Positions 11,384-22,114 of a DNA stretch of 64,000 nt are shown in pieces (positions within the stretch are counted from its first letter, which is position 1; each line of letters begins with the position of its first letter). The DNA is taken from positions 124,001 through 188,000 of the forward strand of contig JAANDG010000074.1 of NCBI GenBank assembly GCA_036852015.1. Reading direction: 5' to 3'. The stretch is from Pelodera strongyloides. Taxonomy: Eukaryota > Nematoda > Chromadorea > Rhabditida > Rhabditidae. Both the position numbers and the translations under genes were made by a program. The notes below the pieces were generated by a model. The model was given only the letters and a program-made list of their open reading frames with translations, searched no databases and had not been told where the DNA came from.

Positions 11384-11954
11384 CTAGTAAGATCTCACAA
11401 TGAATGGAGGCTTCAAGTCGCAGTATCCAGAGGTTTGACCATCGCCCAATCTGCATAATTCGTAATCTGATTGACAATCGGTCGCTCTTCGGCAAGATTT
11501 CTGAAAGGGAAAGAAAAATGCGTCTGGCTTGTAATTTTATTTTTCAGACACTGAAGGCTTACTTTTTTCTTGTTGAGAATGATGGTTGGCCTTCTAGACA
11601 CATAGGAATATCAAATCATCAAAACACTTCAAGCAGAGTTGATACGTTTCTATCGTTATTGCAATTATATAGTTACGCGGTCACCGTTTTGTCTCTTATG
11701 TCGCTTACTTTGCGTTTTTATTATCTGCATAATACATGAGCCATAGTGTTGGAAAAAATGTTTTGCATGAAATGCGGTATCATCGAGTAAAATGGTGGCG
11801 GGCAGGGCTGGGTTGCCTCTTTCGGCGAATCTACCCGATTTAATAGCAGGCCTTCATAACCTCTTAACTGACTTACAAATAGTCCTGGAGCTCCGACTAC
11901 AGCGTCGAACAAGCTAGACACTACAAGAATAGTCAATAGTAAGAAGGATCGCAT
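11384..11954 (-). CDS. Gene E1: secreted four-Cys peptide
   Basis: Exon 1 is 11954-11877 (26 codons) and exon 2 is 11500-11384 (38 codons plus TAG). Exon 1 encodes MRSFLLLTILVVSS and the rest of a signal peptide, and ends at a consensus GTAAGT donor after GAPGLF. Exon 2 follows CCCTTTCAG, phase 0. Spacing is C-x5-C-x6-C-x10-C: the second loop has six residues rather than five, the only such case in the family here. It then reads DLKPPF. Precursor 64 aa. It faces D1 (convergent), and the D1-E1 pair is duplicated as D2-E2. Function unknown. Confidence 0.78.
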
Positions 11955-12044
11955 ATTGTATAACAGAGAAAAGCATGAACTTCCGTCTCTTTCATATGGT
12001 ACGTCCGAGAAACAATTGATCAGTATTCATAAATGCATCTCAAC

Positions 12045-12050
12045 CACGTG
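12045..12050. promoter_or_regulatory. CACGTG motif upstream of E1
   Basis: A palindromic E-box about 90 bp upstream of the E1 ATG, inside a stretch shared with the upstream region of E2 (CACGTG at 20478-20483). Conservation between paralogs suggests a regulatory site, but they are recent duplicates, so this is weak evidence. Confidence 0.35.
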
Positions 12051-12495
12051 GTGTTCTATATTAAAACAAATTGTCTTCATGATTACGACAAAAGGCTGAT
12101 AATACCAGGAGAGAAAAAACTAATTACAAGCCAAATAGGAACAAGAGCTCATCTGCTTATGATAAACTTCCCTGCATATTTGCCTTGATTTTAAACAAGA
12201 GATAAAACTTCTAATCTCGAGACAATAGAATGCGTTTTCAGCGATGATTGAATAAACGCAAAACGATATATAAAATTTAATAACACGGAAAAAAAATTTA
12301 AGACAAATAAAATAAAACAAAAAAAGTCACAAGCCGGTCAACGAATTAGGGCAACAGAGAAAACGGTACCGGAAACGAAATAACTGAACAAAAGAAGCGC
12401 TTCGGACCCCCACCACGGAAACTTTAAAAAGCGTCAGGAGTCAGGAGTCGCTTATGTGAAACAGGAGGGAAGCGTGGCCAAGAGTACCCACCTTA

Positions 12496-13016
12496 GGGCG
12501 CGTTCGGGTTGCTCTTTCCGAAAGGAAAAGAGGCAAAAACCAGTGCTTTGGTGAAAGTAAAAACATAGGATCCAATGCTTTCACTGTATGAATCAATGAA
12601 TCTGTACTTTCACCCTTGAATAAAGGTGCACGCTCTTGAAGCGTAAAGCAAATTTTTTAATATTAAAATGCTTGATGAAAGTAAAACAATACAGTACACA
12701 CTTTCCACTGAACACGCAGGGTTTTCGTTGTAGGATGTGAATCTATTTACGTTGTGCAAAATTACCTTCCGGTCATGTGCCTGCGGGCAGGTCGGCGGTC
12801 GGGAAAAAAGTCAATGCCGAAATTGTGCACACGTGGGCAGACCGTGCACATTCAAATAAAAATCCTGCAATAAAAAAATCCCTGAGTGTTCAGTGGAAAG
12901 TGTGTACTGTGTACTGTAATTCTTACTTTCACCAAGCATTGGATCCTTTCGGAAAGGTCCAACCCGAACGGGGTGTTTGCCTCTTTCCTTTCGGAGAGGG
13001 CAACCCGAACCCGCAC
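12496..13016. mobile_element. Foldback element, GGGCGCGTTCGGGTTG ends
   Basis: Arms read GGGCGCGTTCGGGTTGCTC with CTTTCCGAAAGG and pair with 12940-13016. Internal parts (TGGATCCTATG-like, ACTTTCACC) also pair. No open frame. A partial copy with the same end lies in an intron of the STAR gene near 48127-48215. Confidence 0.7.
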
Positions 13017-13155
13017 TTATCTCGCATCTCATATACCGTAATCTCGTTTAAATTCTGTGAACCACGAGTTTATCAATTTGAATGTTGATATAGTTTGTAG
13101 CTTGCTCAGCATCAATATTTGTCTTAGCAATTGCCTTTTTGCCCCGCGGCTCAAT

Positions 13156-13743
13156 AGCCCGTATTCTCGGGCGCACGGAAATTTTCCGTCGCGGAACATG
13201 TTCCGTTCCGCGAAAAGTGTGGTATTCTCGGACAAACGGAGCGTGTAGTTTGTAGCCTGCAAATTTCCGCTCGGCCAAACGGAAATTTTTTCCATACAAA
13301 AATTTCCCCGAGGTTTTTGTGTGGGAAATCACGACGGAAATTTTCCGTTCGTTTATTTTTACTTTATTTCTTTTGTAAATTTTTGTTATTTGTTTTTCTT
13401 TCAGCTTTTTTATTTTTAAAGAATAATTTTCGTTAAATTTACAATTCGTTAATGAAAAATTAAGCACATATATGCCTGAAATTTGCTATAACTCTTTAAA
13501 CAAAGAACAAATGTGTTAAGTTATATATAAAAACAAAAAAAATATTATGATATAAACTCAAAATATGAAAGAAAATTAATGGTAAAGTCAAAGTGTTAAA
13601 CTACATGGAACGTTTTCCGTTTGATTCGTATTCTGGCACCCATCCAGAGCGGAATCAGTTCCGCAGCGGAAGATTTCCGTGCGGATATTTTCCCGGAACA
13701 TGTTCCCATTTGTGAAGTTCCGTGCGGCCCGAGAATACGGGCT
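13156..13743. mobile_element. Foldback element, AGCCCGTATTCTCGGG ends
   Basis: Inverted arms (AGCCCGTATTCTCGGGC and complement, with repeated GGAAATTTTCCGT and GGAACATGTTCC palindromes). A 38-bp direct repeat flanks it (13114-13151 and 13744-13781, ending GCCCCGCGGCT). That is far longer than a normal target duplication. Confidence 0.75.
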
Positions 13744-13781
13744 AATATTTTTCTTAGCAATTGCCTTTTTGCCCCGCGGCT

Positions 13782-14447
13782 ATTTTACAATTGTTTTAAT
13801 GGTCATTGGTTCCCGTTCCCGCACTTTCTCAACTATATAAATAGTTTTAGGTTGTTCTAGAGTTCGTCTCTCGAAACTTTTCTGTTTTTCGGTTGTTAGT
13901 TTATGAAGTCGCCCTTTTGGTTGCTTCTTTCGTTTCAATGATTCTTTTGTAACTGACTTAAGCTCACCTTGAGATCTCACCATGTCTTACCGTGTTCATT
14001 CACGCAATCTTTCTGGTTAAGTCTTCGCATGTCTTTTCTAATAAAACTTTAGTATTTATTCAAAAACTGTACTTACTTGTTTGAAGCTTGCGGATGTTAA
14101 CTAATACTGTACTCACTTACATTGTCTACATAGGCTATAATTTATTAACACAATGTTTTGCAATTATTTCATAAAATAATCTACGCTTTTTGTCTTTATT
14201 GGTTTACATCAGACAAAGACGTACGATCAATGATATCCAGCAATTTACAATTCTTTATTGCTTTATCAAATTGTTTTTGTCTGCTGACTACAGGTTATGA
14301 GACAAAACGATTTAATTATTTTTCCAATGTTTGAGAAGTTGTATATAGTATGTGTACGTGTCTAATATAAAATAATAATAAAACGTTTTATGCTAATAAT
14401 CCCAGGAGGCCCAATAAAAGTTCCGAAGTTAAGAATTTCGGGTAACA
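13782..14447. other. Spacer and upstream region of D2
   Basis: No exon with both splice signals was found. A basic open frame at 13983-13780 (minus) has no recognisable domain. From about 14150 the sequence matches the D1 upstream region. Confidence 0.35.
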
Positions 14448-14890
14448 ATGCGTGTCTACATACTACTTATCATGCTCGTCTGTTACATGGGATTTTCTAT
14501 AGACGTTACTGTTGCGGCCAGCCCTACGAGCGATAATGTTTGTTATAATATTTATTATTTTCGAATTGTAATATTTGTGAACTTTGTAAAGTTACACATA
14601 ATACGCCTTGCATTAGTTAGGTATAGTTTCAGCTCGATAATTGACAGCATCATAGTCTCATAGTTGTATATAGGATTTTTTGTATTAAAGTTGTCTAGCA
14701 AATTGCACCAAGAACTTAAACCAAATATCGATATAGTTGTGATATGTTTGCAAACATAAATTAATTTTCCTTTATTTAGGAACCATGTGCGGATTACCGC
14801 GACTGTGCATTTGGCGAGATTTGCCGTCGTGGAACACCCGCAGATCGAACAAAACGTTGTTACCCGTACCGTGGTGAAATTTCATTCTAA
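14448..14890 (+). CDS. Gene D2: secreted four-Cys peptide, paralog of D1
   Basis: Exon 1 is 14448-14537 (30 codons) and exon 2 is 14780-14890 (36 codons plus TAA). Exon 1 starts MRVYILLIML like D1 but lacks the AGP repeats. It ends at the same GTTTGT donor position. Exon 2 follows CTTTATTTAG, phase 0. Spacing is C-x5-C-x5-C-x11-C followed by YPYRG. The 242-bp intron lacks the MITE seen in D1. Precursor 66 aa, secreted; function unknown. Two paralogs sharing reading frame, splice sites and Cys spacing, while silent and linker positions differ, support real coding. Confidence 0.8.
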
Positions 14891-15007
14891 TTCTAATTTC
14901 AAACAAATATAATGTCCAATGTCTTGTTTCAATATTTTCATACTTCTTACACAGAACAACATCAGTTGACGCGCAACTCATGAACAACACCTATTCTCCT
15001 ATTAAAG

Positions 15008-15095
15008 CGATATGCGGGCCGGTTTTTGAAAGACATCGAGTACGCCAGCATTCTTATGCAGTTTATGCAAATGAACATAAATTATAATAAGCATG
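15008..15095. mobile_element. Half copy of family-5 MITE
   Basis: Begins AAAGCGATATGCGGG and carries the CCGGTTTTTGAAA core of the family described at 46654-46826. Only one arm is clear. Confidence 0.45.
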
Positions 15096-15197
15096 TGAAT
15101 GTAACAAACAAATTGATTGAGATAGGAACTTCCTCACCCTATTGTCAGGTAAGTCGGATAAAAGTGTGTTAGGTTGCACTGTTAGTGTGCTCATTAA

Positions 15198-15587
15198 AGG
15201 GACAGGCCCATCAAAGTAAACCTATATTTATGATACGTCCATAGTGACTATCAAGCATTTTTATTACAATATATACAAACTAAATTTCACATTTATTTGC
15301 CATTGAAAACTTTTTTCCGATGCGCTCTGCTCAAATGTATACCGTAGAGCCGCAAATAACCTTGTCGTCAATGCAAATTTATCGTGAAATTATAATGCGA
15401 TTAAAATTAGCATATATAGCTTTGAAATCTGCAGTTTTATGGTATACATTTGAGCAGAGCGCATTGGAAAAAAAGTTGTCTAGGGCGAATAATGGTGAAA
15501 TTTAGTTTGTATATATTGTAATAAAAATGCTTGATAGTCATTATGAACGTATCGTAAATATAGGTTTATTTTGATGGGCCTGTCCCT
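15198..15587. mobile_element. Foldback MITE, family 6
   Basis: Ends AGGGACAGGCCCATCAAA and complement, TTAA on both sides. Arms share GCGCTCTGCTCAAATG. Long near-perfect hairpin, no coding frame. Confidence 0.85.
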
Positions 15588-15651
15588 TTAAACATGGTCA
15601 ATAAGTTCAAGGGTTTTCTGCGAATTATTTGGCGCATCATTTCACGCATAG

Positions 15652-16405
15652 GGCTCTATTCAAGAATAGCCGTCCCAAGAAAGTATAGCCGTCCGATAAA
15701 AAAATAACCGTCCCATGTGAGGGACAACCGTCCCAAAAAAGTATAGCCGTCCCATGGAGAGGCCAACCGTCCCATGGAGAGGCCAACCGTCCCATTTTAA
15801 TTTTTATGTTTTTAGTTAACCAATAGACCGTGTATTTGTGTTTGAGTTTGTGAACGCTGTTCATAAAAGAAAGCATCGTGGTCAGATGGGCGGCATCAAC
15901 ATCAACACCTTACAACAACAATACTACCACCGTTGGGTCAACCATGAGACGCACTTTGTCAACGGTTCCGACCCAGCGGCTCATACCCAAAGCCAAAGCA
16001 TCGAAGCTACATGGGGTGCTTTGAAACGTTCCATGAAACATCTGTATGGTACCAGCGAAGACCTGCTCCCATCTTACCTCTATAATTATCTGTTCAGACG
16101 TGTGCATGGAAAAGATTTTAAATCACTTATTACTTGAGATAGTCAATAACTACGGATTTTAACTAGGTCTTAGAATGTTGATAAGAAATAAAAAATTTGT
16201 TAAGGTTGATGTTTTCATGTTCAAAAGCCCCAGACGTACTGCACATTCAATTCTGTGGGATGTTTGGGACGGTTATTTTTTATTGGGACGGCTATACTTT
16301 TTTGGGACGGTTGGCCCCGCCATGGGACGGTTGGTTTCTCCATGGGACGGTTGAGAATCTTGGGACGGCTATACTTTCTTGGGACGGCTATTCTTGAATA
16401 GAGCC
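15652..16405 (+). mobile_element. Merlin-type (ISXO2/IS1595-like) DNA transposon, internally shortened
   Basis: Terminal inverted repeats GGCTCTATTCAAGAATAG and complement. The flanking 8-bp direct repeat ACGCATAG (15644-15651, 16406-16413) fits the 8-9 bp duplications known for Merlin. Each subterminal region holds seven copies of (A)CCGTCCCA or its complement in mirror order. The centre holds a transposase C-terminal fragment. At 754 bp it is too short for a full transposase of that family, so it is probably non-autonomous. Confidence 0.85.
15838..16137 (+). pseudogene. Merlin/ISXO2-like transposase, C-terminal fragment
   Basis: A 99-codon open frame. From about residue 30 it has the features of the C-terminal half of ISXO2-like DDE transposases: a VNH motif followed by HFV, then AHTQSQSIEATWGALKRSMK, then an LLPSYLYNYLFRR segment. 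In the family this is the region after the second catalytic Asp, carrying the HT-x-IE-x-W-x-LK block. The N-terminal HTH or zinc region and first catalytic residues are missing, and the first 15 residues come from non-coding transposon sequence. It lies centrally in the element at 15652-16405. It is not expected to be active. Confidence 0.85.
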
Positions 16406-16892
16406 ACGCATAGTTCGTCATTGTGGCACGCGTATAATAGTAATAATTTATTGACACATTATATATAAGATACGTGTGCGTCATATAAAATGATGATAAG
16501 AGGTTTGCAAAGTAAGCCACATGCAACGATGAGCTTGAGTTTCCTTGAGAAAAAAGTAATGCCTTGCTAGAAATCAATTCACCAATAAGCTTGAGTGTTT
16601 CGCCCCGTAGAGATTATTTTGGATTCGTGCATTACGTCAGAAAAATAACAGAAAAAGAGCGTAAATATTATAACATGCATGTATACTACGGTATGCCTAA
16701 GTATCATTATCTATCTAGCCACCTTCCTCAAATTCTAGCATCCGTAATATACCGCAGTAATTCGAATGCACTACGCACAAAAATTCACGTTCCGCATATG
16801 GTAATTTTTGTGGATAACCCACCGGCGTACTCAATATCGCGGATAAATTGACTAAGACAAGTGCATTGTGAGTTGTTCACTGACGTAGCATT

Positions 16893-17157
16893 ATGGGGTT
16901 TGCAAGTATGCCCGACTTTCTTTGCAAGTATCGAAAAATTTACCGTATCTTGGCACTACACGGGAATATCTACAGGCAGTTTTTACGACCAATCGCCACG
17001 GGACCATTTCTCAACAAAAAATGTCTTTGATGGCGGATTTTCTATAGTGCGGATGTGTCAACATTACGCAAAATTACGGTAGATTGGCACACTATTTTGC
17101 AATTGATACTTGCAAGGAAAACTCGCGGTTTTTAGCATACTTGCAAGCCCCATAAAG
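16893..17157. mobile_element. Foldback element, TTATGGGG ends
   Basis: Arms TTATGGGGTTTGCAAGTATG and complement GCATACTTGCAAGCCCCATAA enclose a short centre with a second TTGCAAGTATC pair. No open frame. Confidence 0.7.
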
Positions 17158-18177
17158 TGTGTTTGATACTTATATAATTCTTGTGAAACGCAGAGTAACA
17201 TAAGAAAGATAGTTCGATGTAAATAACAGCTTGGAAAAACAATAACGAAAAAAAACAAAGGTGAAAATAAATAATTAGGCAGTTCGTTTAGCCATCTGAC
17301 CGTACGCAAAAAGAAACTGATAAAATGGTTTACGCTTTGCCAAAGAACATGATATATAAATGAAGATATCGCCCACGAGCACGAGTATACATACATACAT
17401 ACTTCATTACATAATATTTGCTGAATGAGTTTTCTAATTCTCCTTTCAAACGTTTAAATGTGAATATAAGATCGTGTTTCTCTGTTGCAAGGAACTCGTG
17501 TCGAGGAATCAAGGTGTCAAGGAAAGTCAGAAGGAAGGTCAAGCCGGTTTTGCATTTGAAGGAAAGTGAAAGTGAAAATAAAAATAAACAAAAACTTTTT
17601 GATAAGAAGAAAATCAATTTCAAACCCCTCTCAAAAATTCCTTCAACACGTGATTCGGATCGTGTGCACAGAGCTAAGCCAAATCGCTGTACGAGGGACG
17701 TCCGAATTACCGGCTCGCCGCAACGCACCGTTTGCGTGCGTTGCGGCGGGTTTTGTTCACGTTTATGACAAAATTTCAAATACTTTATTCTGGCGCCATT
17801 GTTATGGGTATACTGTATTGGGCGCCATTCGAGATTTACTTAGTTTACGCCAGGAGATGCCTTCTGCGCAGTATCCCCCTTGACTCTTCACATTTCCTTT
17901 AAACTTATGTAATCCTTCTGACTAAGATGAGATCAGGGTGCATTTTGGGCAACACTAAAAATCAAGAAGCATTTTACTGTGCAACACATTGTATTTTTAG
18001 GGTCAGAAACTCAAGCTCAAACTGCGGTACATTACTGAGGATCTTCTTTCGCGAATATTTTCCCCTCTCTTGCACACAAAGCAAAATGTTTTCCACAGCC
18101 ACGTTTGAGTAGTCTGGGAGGTTTACCATACAGGAAAAATAGGGGAAAGCTTTTTTTAAGTGAGCCAGTGCCTTTAA
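17158..18177. other. Spacer with open frames of no known family
   Basis: Overlapping open frames at 17779-17330 (minus) and 17418-17768 (plus) show no domain or splice context I recognise. A GC-rich hairpin (CCGCAACGCAC paired with GTGCGTTGCGG) lies at 17718-17746. Confidence 0.3.
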
Positions 18178-18645
18178 AGGGATAGGTTCACTAGGATTTG
18201 CACCTTTTTGAATGCTTTCTATTGATAGTATGGCCGAAAACCTTCACAATGCGAAAATTACATAAAATTACCTTTTCTCCCCGAGGTAGGAGAGCTTTCT
18301 CAAAAAGCTAAACTACCTCGAATTTATAAAACAATTGGAGTACCGCAGCTTAGATAAATGGGCAATAGTGTGACTTGGAGGTGCAGAGATTGTTCTGATA
18401 GACAGAGGATGATTAAAAGGGCCATGTATCTTCTAGCGTCTCCAGCCCTGCCACGCTATTTCCCACTTACCAGGGCTGCGGAACTCCAATTGTTTTATAA
18501 ATTCGAGGTAGTTTAGCTTTTTGAGCAAGCTCTCCTACTTCGGGGAGCAAAGGAAATTTACTGCAAGTTTCGCATTTTGACCATCATAGGCCATACTATC
18601 AATATAAATTATAAAAAAGGTGCAATTCGAGGTGAACCTATCGCT
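18178..18645. mobile_element. Foldback MITE, family 3-like
   Basis: Ends AGGGATAGGTTCACTA and the complement of AGCGATAGGTTCACCT, TTAA on both sides. Arms share TTTGCACCTTTTT and ATGGCC blocks. Its right TTAA (18646-18649) also starts the next element. Confidence 0.78.
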
Positions 18646-18649
18646 TTAA

Positions 18650-18830
18650 AGCGAAATACTTTCCAGTTTTTGAAACGCATCGCGGACAACTGAAATCCAA
18701 CGTATTTATGCACAGTTGCTCGAATTGAGCTAAATTTTTTAATCTAATTTATGTTCATTTGTATACCGCATACGCTGCATAAGGATGAAGGTCTACTCGA
18801 TGAGTTTGGGAACTGGGAACGATAAGTTGG
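18650..18830. mobile_element. Family-5 MITE abutting the preceding element
   Basis: Starts AGCGAAATAC directly after the TTAA shared with the element at 18178-18645 and carries the TTTTTGAAACGCATCGCGG core. The right end has decayed. Confidence 0.6.
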
Positions 18831-19305
18831 TAACATCACGGATTTTTATAAATTTTAAACATGATGTAGAGTTTGCTGTGCTGAAAAAGAAAATCGAAAA
18901 ATTAGCAGCTTAAATTTAGGGAGAAAGAAGTTATGAGCCCTCAAACACAGATCACAAAACATGGATTTCAAAGCAATTTTTGATTTTTTTCTGAATCGGC
19001 TTACATTTTATTCTGTGTAGTTGAAAATTGACATACTCAATTACAAAATTTTTATTCATTTATTTCTGTAACTATGAATACAAAACAGCTACTTTATTAC
19101 AAAACAAATAGTTTAGTTGTACTGAAGTTGTAGTATGAAGTGATACAATTATTTTTTATGGCTGAGAATCCAGTGTCCAGACATGTAGACGAGTCAATCA
19201 TTATCCCTGAAATTAAAGTAATCTACTGTGCGCACATAACGAGTTAGAGTTATACATATTCACATAGAAGTAATATAGTATTCTATCTAACCGCTAAAAC
19301 TAAAG

Positions 19306-20386
19306 TTAACTCCTTACAAATGGTGGCTTGAAGTCGCAGAACCCATAGCTTTCCCCATCACCCAATCGGAACCTGCATAACTCGTAATATTCACAATCGT
19401 CCGCTTTTCTGCAGAATTTCTGAAAGAAGGAAAAGTTTGGCTTGTCATATGAAGTGGATAATTTTCCAGACACTATGTTTTTTTCTTTCTTGCAGAGAAT
19501 GAGGTTGGCCTTGTCACTTAAGATTATCACATTCGCAAAGTAGTTCCAATCCAAGCAGAGATAGTACACTAGTACACACGGCTTTTCCTAAAGCGACATA
19601 CGGGCCAGTGTTTGAAACACATCGAGAATGCACATAAATTAGAATAAAAATCGAGATAATTCGAGCAACTTAGCATAAATAACTAAGAATTCAGTTGTCC
19701 ACGATGCGTTTCAAAAACCGGACGGTATTTCTCTTTAAGAAAATCCCCTTCTTCCTTGCTATTCCTCTTGCAAATTTAAACGGAATGATCTGCATTGAGG
19801 TTTACCTTCAATTAGCACTACGAATCTACAGTAATTCTCGGGCCTACATACTGCCAACATAAAAGACTAAATTTTAGATCTTGCTTACATATTATTATAA
19901 TTTTATGTAGACTACTCACCCTCGGTTTGCACTTCTTCGTATTTATATCACACATTTCTGAAGGTATACACGACACTTTACATGGCGATGACTGAATTTG
20001 AACTTATCATTAGCGTTTTTTTTATTAATTATTGAGTTTTGCATTCGGCCAAGCAATTTAGTAAACAAAGCTACCGTACAGCTTACCAGACGGCTGTACC
20101 CGCCTGAGGCGTCGTTTGAAGCGTAAAAATTTCGCGGTCGTAAAAAAACCTTCAAACTTCACTTTAACTATAATCTTATTTATAAGTAATGGGAGGAATT
20201 TTCTTTGCGTTACATGCTTTATGAGAACCAACAAAGTGTTAGGCTATTGTTTGGAGTGGAAAGTCACGTTGAAGACATTTTGCACACTTATAAGTTCAGA
20301 AGACTTACAAATAGTCCTGGAGCTCCGACTACAGCGTCGAACAAGCTAGACACTATAAGAATTGGCAATAATAAGAAGGAGCGCAT
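19306..20386 (-). CDS. Gene E2: secreted four-Cys peptide, paralog of E1
   Basis: Exon 1 is 20386-20309 (26 codons) and exon 2 is 19419-19306 (37 codons plus TAA). The leader differs from E1 at two residues, ending at the same GAPGLF / GTAAGT donor. Exon 2 follows TTCTTTCAG, phase 0. Spacing is C-x5-C-x5-C-x12-C, then DFKPPF. E1 and E2 thus differ in the second and third loop lengths, so the loops vary while the frame holds. The 889-bp intron contains a family-5 MITE (19590-19734). Precursor 63 aa. Function unknown. Confidence 0.79.
19590..19734. mobile_element. Family-5 MITE in the E2 intron
   Basis: Begins AAAGCGACATACGGG and ends CGGTATTTCTCT before TTAA. Inverted arms with TTTGAAACACATCG and CGATGCGTTTCAAA. 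Confidence 0.75.
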
Positions 20387-20477
20387 ATTGTATAACTGAG
20401 AAAACCAGGTACTTCCTTCTTTTTCATATGATACGACCGAGAAATAAACTGATCAGTATTCATAAAGCGCCTCAACC

Positions 20478-20483
20478 CACGTG
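20478..20483. promoter_or_regulatory. CACGTG motif upstream of E2
   Basis: Counterpart of the E1 site at 12045-12050, about 90 bp upstream of the ATG in a stretch conserved between the two genes. Confidence 0.35.
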
Positions 20484-21603
20484 ATGTTCCTATATTAAAC
20501 AATCATGTTGGCTTTTGTGCGCATCCCCCTGATGTATTAAATTATTATTATTAAATTGTCTTTATTATTGAGACAACTTGCTGACATTACAACTATAAAA
20601 AAGTCATTGAAAAACATTAAAGGATTCATGCTTATGGTACAGTGTCCTCCTGTAGTAGAAATGGCAATGACTTCTAAATTAGAAGGAAAAATACGTTTTC
20701 GGACAGAACACGGAAGGATACATAAAAAAAACTGTTTTTGGCAAATATGAACAAAAGAAAGTAGACCAAAAAATATACCGAAAGATGCAAAACGGACAAA
20801 CAGTGCTAGTGATAACAAAAGCGAAACACTTGCAACAACCGTGCTTATATGCATGAAGAGCCGATGCGGAAGTTACCTCTATCTGCTTTTTAGAAACCTC
20901 GACTTTGTGGGACTAATACTAAAACGCCACCGACAGAAAGAAAAACAATATCGGAAGGTGGAAATCGTGTTGCCAGTAAAACAAGGCTCAAAAAGAAGAT
21001 TTTTAGTGAACATACATTGTACAAAAAAAATTACATTATCGATTAATTAAATAGCGTGCTTTCACATTTATTTAGTTTTTAATATGATATTTTGTGTGTG
21101 CGTGAGTGTTTGGATACTTTTCATTTATAGGCTTACGTGTAACTTGCTTGTCTACTTTTTCATTGATAATAAAGTTTTGACTAAAAAGGTACTTCAACTG
21201 TGAACCGAGTATTTAGTCTTTAGTGAATCGGGAGGTGTCCAGAATAAAAAAAAGTAAGTTTACTTCAATAAAGATTTTATTTATAATGTAACATTAATTC
21301 ATGCTCGGTGTCCTATAGATACGGTGGACCAGCAGGTGCTTTTTCATTCTGAAATTATGTACTTGTTTGCAACTTATACTAATATTGCGCGCGAGGAAAT
21401 TGTTTCTAGCGCATGGAAAAAAACTGCCTACACATATTGGATAGATGTCAGTGGGATTTTTTTGTGGCCCGAAAAAATTACGGCCACCTGTCTTTTGCTC
21501 GTGCCTGTGAAGTAAAAGTCAATGTACATATTCGAATATGGTGACTTTTTAAGATGTTAAGATCTAGTAAGTATCGTCCTTGAATTCTTGAATTGAAGTT
21601 TCT

Positions 21604-21949
21604 TTAATATGATGAACATACGATATTCCTTGTCTTGGGTCTGCACCATCCGATATTTGTGTTTGTGTTCTTGAAGAAGCAGAACTGTTCGTTACCACAT
21701 CCTTCGTCTCCGAAACACGTCTTCTGGAAATTTATAGAGATGCAATATAATAAAGAATAAAATAATACTTGCTTGCTAAAAACATTCTGTAATGAATTTT
21801 AAAATATTCCGAAGCTGGATGGTCGATACGTCATTTTACGCACAAGCTTTACACCAATGATAATTGTAAATGCAAAACATTGTTTGCTTATTGTTAGTGC
21901 AACGTACCTTCGGTGTATCAGTTACCGTTGGGTGAGCTCTTTTAGTTAC
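21604..21949 (-). CDS. Modular gene G, exons at 21.6-21.9 kb (copy 1)
   Basis: Two exons: 21949-21908 (42 bp, VTKRAHPTVTDTPK, between TTGTTCCAG and GTACGT) and 21723-21622 (102 bp) with C-x5-C-x5-C-x11-C. The second is near-identical in length and plan to the Cys exon at 37392-37291 (both begin KTC-FGDEGC and have IGWC). It ends at a GTATGT, which could be a donor. If not spliced there, the frame adds VCSSY and stops at 21604, so this may be the 3' end; an AATAAA lies downstream near 21285 on the minus strand. It belongs to the chain of phase-0 exons starting at 43984, or to a separate transcript whose leader I have not fixed. Confidence 0.6.
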
Positions 21950-22045
21950 CTGGAACAAACAAATTCAACAAAACAATTGTTTTTCTCTCTCTCACATGAA
22001 CATATGTATTGTAGTTTGATTGCATGAACGAAAAATTGGGGTATT

Positions 22046-22114
22046 GGACGAGTGGGGGTCGAACCCACGACCTCTGGATTACCGGTCCAGTATGCTAACC
22101 ACTACACTACCGCC
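22046..22114 (-). other. tRNA-like sequence (pseudo-tRNA or SINE head), copy 1
   Basis: On the minus strand: A-box-like TAGTGTAGTGGTTAGCAT, an anticodon arm CTGGA-CCGGTAA-TCCAG (anticodon GGT, Thr) and a perfect T arm GTGGG-TTCGACC-CCCAC. The acceptor stem does not pair well and the flanks form an extra inverted repeat (AACGAAATTTGGG and CCCAATTTTTCGTT). I therefore call it tRNA-derived rather than a working tRNA gene. A second copy is at 24541-24609. Confidence 0.55.

Noticed and set aside
17330..17779. 149-codon open frame
   Set aside because: Composition and the competing frame on the other strand suggest chance; no domain or splice pattern recognised.
20537..20854. Minus-strand frame beginning with a strong signal-peptide-like segment (MHISTVVASVSLLLSLALF), copied at 23346
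   Set aside because: The nearest donor is phase 1, which does not fit the phase-0 exons of gene G, and no four-Cys exon follows. Left as unproven rather than annotated.
22046..22114. Functional tRNA-Thr(GGT) gene
   Set aside because: The T and anticodon arms are good but the acceptor stem does not pair; flanking inverted repeat and duplication fit a tRNA-derived element better.
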